Shown here: positions 52,554 to 54,694 of the stretch, one piece after another
Layout of the letters: each line of letters starts with the position of its first letter
Numbering within the stretch: position 1 is the first letter of the stretch
Origin: an uncultured Bacilli bacterium
GTDB taxonomy: Bacteria > Bacillota_I > Bacilli_A > RF39 > UBA660
Reading direction: 5' to 3'
Assembly: GCA_944359085.1 (NCBI GenBank)
Contig: CALVSQ010000003.1
Location: forward strand, 1 to 54,694
Length of the DNA: 54,694 nt
Made by a program: the position numbers and the translations under genes
The notes under the pieces: model-generated
Databases searched by the model: none
Told to the model about the DNA's origin: nothing
What the model saw: the letters and a program-made list of their open reading frames with translations, nothing else

Positions 52554-53210
52554 ATGAAAGTATTAATTGTAGACGATGAAGAAAGAATTAGAATTTTAAT
52601 AAAAGAATATTGTTTAAATGAAAATTATGATGTTTTAGAAGCATCTGATGGTAAAGAAGCTTTAGATATAATAAAAAATAATAAAGTTGATATTGTAATA
52701 TTAGATATAATGATGCCTAATATGGATGGATTAACCGCTTATAATGAAATTAAAAAATATAATATTCCAACTATTATTTTATCAGCTAGAAATGAAGAAT
52801 ATGATAAATTAATAGGATTTGATTTAGGTGTAGATGATTATGTAACTAAACCATTTAGTCCTAAAGAATTAATGGCAAGAATAAAAGCTGTTACTAAAAG
52901 ATTTAATAATTTAACAGATACTTATATATATCAAGATTTAAAAGTTGATTTTAAAGGTCATGTTGTTTATATTAAAGATAATGAACTTAAATTAACGCCA
53001 AAAGAATATGATTTGTTAGTTTATTTTATAAATAATAAAAATGTAGCTTTATCAAGAGAAGAATTATTATCTAAAATATGGGGCTATGATTTTTTTGGTG
53101 ATGATCGAACTGTTGATACTCATATTAAAATGTTAAGAAATAATTTAGGCGAATATCGTGATTTGATTCAAACTATAAGAGGAATGGGTTATAAATTTGA
53201 AATTAAATAA
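52554..53210 (+). CDS. OmpR/PhoB-type response regulator
   Basis: 218 residues. Receiver domain: VLIVDDEERIR with the acidic pair, phospho-acceptor Asp 51 in VILDIMMPNMDG, Ser/Thr switch in IILSARNE and Lys in VTKPFSP. Winged-helix DNA-binding domain from ~130: LKLTPKEYDLLVYF, LSREELLSKIWGYDFFGDDRTVDTHIKMLR and IRGMGYKFE. GAGGTGAG precedes ATG 52554. The cognate kinase overlaps it by 14 bp. Targets are unknown; the neighbouring flavin module is a candidate by position only. Confidence 0.95.
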   Translation: MKVLIVDDEERIRILIKEYCLNENYDVLEASDGKEALDIIKNNKVDIVILDIMMPNMDGLTAYNEIKKYNIPTIILSARNEEYDKLIGFDLGVDDYVTKPFSPKELMARIKAVTKRFNNLTDTYIYQDLKVDFKGHVVYIKDNELKLTPKEYDLLVYFINNKNVALSREELLSKIWGYDFFGDDRTVDTHIKMLRNNLGEYRDLIQTIRGMGYKFEIK

Positions 53211-54585
53211 TTCTTTAAAATCTCATATTTGGTTATATTTAATTATATTTACTTTGATGATAGTATTATTTTTATGGTTATTTCAAGTAATTTTTATTAA
53301 TAAATACTATGAACTTAGTAAAGCAGATCAAATAAAACGAACTACCTTAGAAATTATTAGAAATTATGATGAAGATGTCGCATATTTAGATAAAATTTCT
53401 TATGAAGATAATGTTTGTATCGAAATAGTTAAAAATAGAATGACTATTTATAGTTCAAATGAATCAAATAGAGGATGTTTAATAAGTAATTATCAATATA
53501 AAAATGATTTTTTTGATAGTGATGTAGATGAAAAAACATATAAATTAATAAACCCATTATTTGATACAAAAACTTTAATATACGCAAAAAAATACAATGA
53601 TGATGTTACAATATTTGTTAATGCATCTTTAGAACCATTAGATAATACTATTTCTATATTATCTAATCAACTAATCATTGTAACTATTATAGTTTCTCTT
53701 TTAGCTTTTGTTATTGGTTATTTTATCTCTAAAAGAATTAGCAAGCCTATTGAAAAAATGAATAAAAATGCCTTAAAATTAGCCAATGGTAATTATAATT
53801 TCAAATTTGATAATAATTCTAAAATATCAGAAATAGATGAACTTGCTGATACATTAAATTATGCTAAAAATGAATTAGAGCATACAGATGAATTAAGAAG
53901 AGATTTACTTGCTAATGTATCACATGATCTTAAAACACCACTTACTATGATAAAAGGTTATGCAGAAATGATTAGAGATTTAAATTATGATAATGAAGAA
54001 AAAAGAAATGCTAATTTAAATGTTATAATTGAAGAATCAGAACGTTTAAACGTTTTAGTTGAAGATATCTTAACTTTATCTAAAATTCAAGCTAATAAAG
54101 ATACAATAAATAAAGAAGAATTTGATCTAGTTACATTAATTAATAATATTATTAAAAGATATAGCATTTATAAAGAAACTGAAGGATATATCTTTGAAGT
54201 AAATACTCCTAAAGAAGTTATTATAAATGCTGATAAAAAGAAAATAGAACAAGTTATTTATAATTTAATTAATAATGCCATAAATTATACTGGTGAAGAT
54301 AACAGGGTAATTATAAATGTAATTAAAGACAAAAAAGTACGTGTTGAAATTAAAGATACTGGTAAAGGAATTAAAGAAGAATATTTACCTCATATTTGGG
54401 AAAAATACTATCATTCTAAGAAGAAACATAAAAGGAATGTAATTGGTACTGGTATTGGCTTGTCGATTGTTAAAACGATATTAGAAAGCCATAAATTTAA
54501 ATATGGTGTTAAAAGTAAATTAAATCAAGGAACTACATTTTATTTTGAAATAGAACAAAAGTCAAATAAATTTGACTGCATCTAA
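53197..54585 (+). CDS. Sensor histidine kinase
   Basis: 462 residues: a membrane helix at ~12-33, an extracellular sensor region of ~115 residues with two Cys (DNVCIEIV, NRGCLIS), and a second helix at ~160-180. HAMP (ISKRISKPIEKMNKNALKLANG) follows, then HisKA with phospho-His 243 in NVSHDLKTPLTMIKGYAEM, and HATPase with N box NLINNAINYTG, G1 DTGKGI and G2 GTGIGLSIVK. The start is TTG 53197 inside the response-regulator gene, so translation is coupled. A hairpin (54560-54577) lies in the last codons. Confidence 0.94.
   Translation: MKLNNSLKSHIWLYLIIFTLMIVLFLWLFQVIFINKYYELSKADQIKRTTLEIIRNYDEDVAYLDKISYEDNVCIEIVKNRMTIYSSNESNRGCLISNYQYKNDFFDSDVDEKTYKLINPLFDTKTLIYAKKYNDDVTIFVNASLEPLDNTISILSNQLIIVTIIVSLLAFVIGYFISKRISKPIEKMNKNALKLANGNYNFKFDNNSKISEIDELADTLNYAKNELEHTDELRRDLLANVSHDLKTPLTMIKGYAEMIRDLNYDNEEKRNANLNVIIEESERLNVLVEDILTLSKIQANKDTINKEEFDLVTLINNIIKRYSIYKETEGYIFEVNTPKEVIINADKKKIEQVIYNLINNAINYTGEDNRVIINVIKDKKVRVEIKDTGKGIKEEYLPHIWEKYYHSKKKHKRNVIGTGIGLSIVKTILESHKFKYGVKSKLNQGTTFYFEIEQKSNKFDCI
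54560..54583 (-). terminator. Candidate minus-strand terminator for the truncated gene
   Basis: AGTCAAAT / ATTTGACT (54560-54577) form a perfect 8-bp inverted repeat within the end of the kinase gene. On the minus strand it is followed by TTTGTT, a plausible terminator for the gene entering from the right. Confidence 0.4.
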
Positions 54586-54593
54586 TCTTACGA

Positions 54594-54694
54594 TTAAATA
54601 TTTCTCCTTCTTCGGTTGCTTTTGCTTTTTCCTCCAGAGACTAATTTCCGATAGTCGCTACCGTACTTGTTTTTATTTATTTTATTTGCAGTGA
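54594..54694 (-). CDS. 3' end of an unidentified gene, cut by the window edge
   Basis: An open minus-strand frame from the edge to a TAA (complement of 54594-54596) gives 32 residues ending KYGSDYRKLVSGGKSKSNRR and a basic tail. Codons such as CGG, GTC, AGC and CGA are rare elsewhere in this window, and the stretch is visibly less AT-rich, which suggests an acquired or unusual gene. The product cannot be named from this fragment. A hairpin in the kinase gene could be its terminator. It may also be chance, as only ~100 bp are visible. Confidence 0.4.
   Translation of the reverse strand, partial: TANKINKNKYGSDYRKLVSGGKSKSNRRRRNI

Overview
The window is a very AT-rich, tightly packed Gram-positive chromosome segment with 54 coding regions (one cut by the right edge, one doubtful) and three tRNA genes. 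I see no rRNA, CRISPR array, insertion sequence or origin. TGA acts as a stop (for example at 5439, 14141, 20685 and 49002) and Trp is TGG, so the standard bacterial code applies and not the Mycoplasma code. Bacilli-type features include spoIIGA next to sigE, a topA-xerC neighbourhood, rpsO-pnp, an FtsW-type SEDS protein and strong AGGAGG ribosome binding sites. Together with low GC and a short-armed SMC, they suggest an uncultured gut-type member of the Bacilli/Erysipelotrichia/RF39-like radiation. That placement is inference.

Layout. 1-4630: a large prepilin-like surface protein, the one-carbon pair glyA-folD and elongator tRNA-Met. 4.7-9.5 kb: an Ltp-type anchored protein, an HExxH protein, a DEDDh exonuclease, a lone phage-type small membrane protein on the minus strand, tcdA, an unknown gene and a second prepilin. 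9.5-18.6 kb: smc, a third prepilin, pyrG, then an LRR gene overlapping a transglutaminase-like gene. 18.6-22.2 kb: def and a YjcZ-like microprotein (minus strand), ftsW, and the sporulation pair spoIIGA-sigE. 22.2-29.8 kb: a split (p)ppGpp synthetase/hydrolase pair, topA, an unknown gene, xerC, tdk and a DUF2207-like membrane protein. 29.8-36.3 kb: a fourth prepilin, ppdK, an unknown gene, a PfkB-type kinase and a stand-alone Smr protein. 36.3-40.6 kb: two unrelated membrane-protein genes that share a duplicated two-promoter leader, with small unknown genes and a minus-strand tRNA-Leu/tRNA-Ile pair between them. 40.6-47.3 kb: cysS, a YugP-like protease, truB, rpsO, pnp, an unknown gene and hinT. 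47.4-50.2 kb: a partial SUF operon (C-D-S). 50.2-52.5 kb: apbE, a NusG-II protein, a Gx transporter and an FMN-binding-like lipoprotein, which look like a small flavin-based extracytoplasmic redox module. 52.5-54.6 kb: a two-component system, then the 3' end of a minus-strand gene with foreign-looking codon use.

How the genes fit together. Four proteins carry type IV pilin-like N-termini but lie apart among housekeeping genes; no pilus ATPase, platform protein or prepilin peptidase is in view. Expression signals are compact. Many genes have an extended -10 promoter (TGnTATAAT-like) placed on or just after the upstream terminator, and in several genes the stop codon lies inside the terminator hairpin. 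The strongest leads are the duplicated dual-promoter leader (36286-36407 and 39317-39443), the apparent ACG start of spoIIGA, the split alarmone synthetase/hydrolase pair, the flavin module, and the dispersed prepilin family whose conserved N-termini carry divergent lectin-like or Ig-like bodies.
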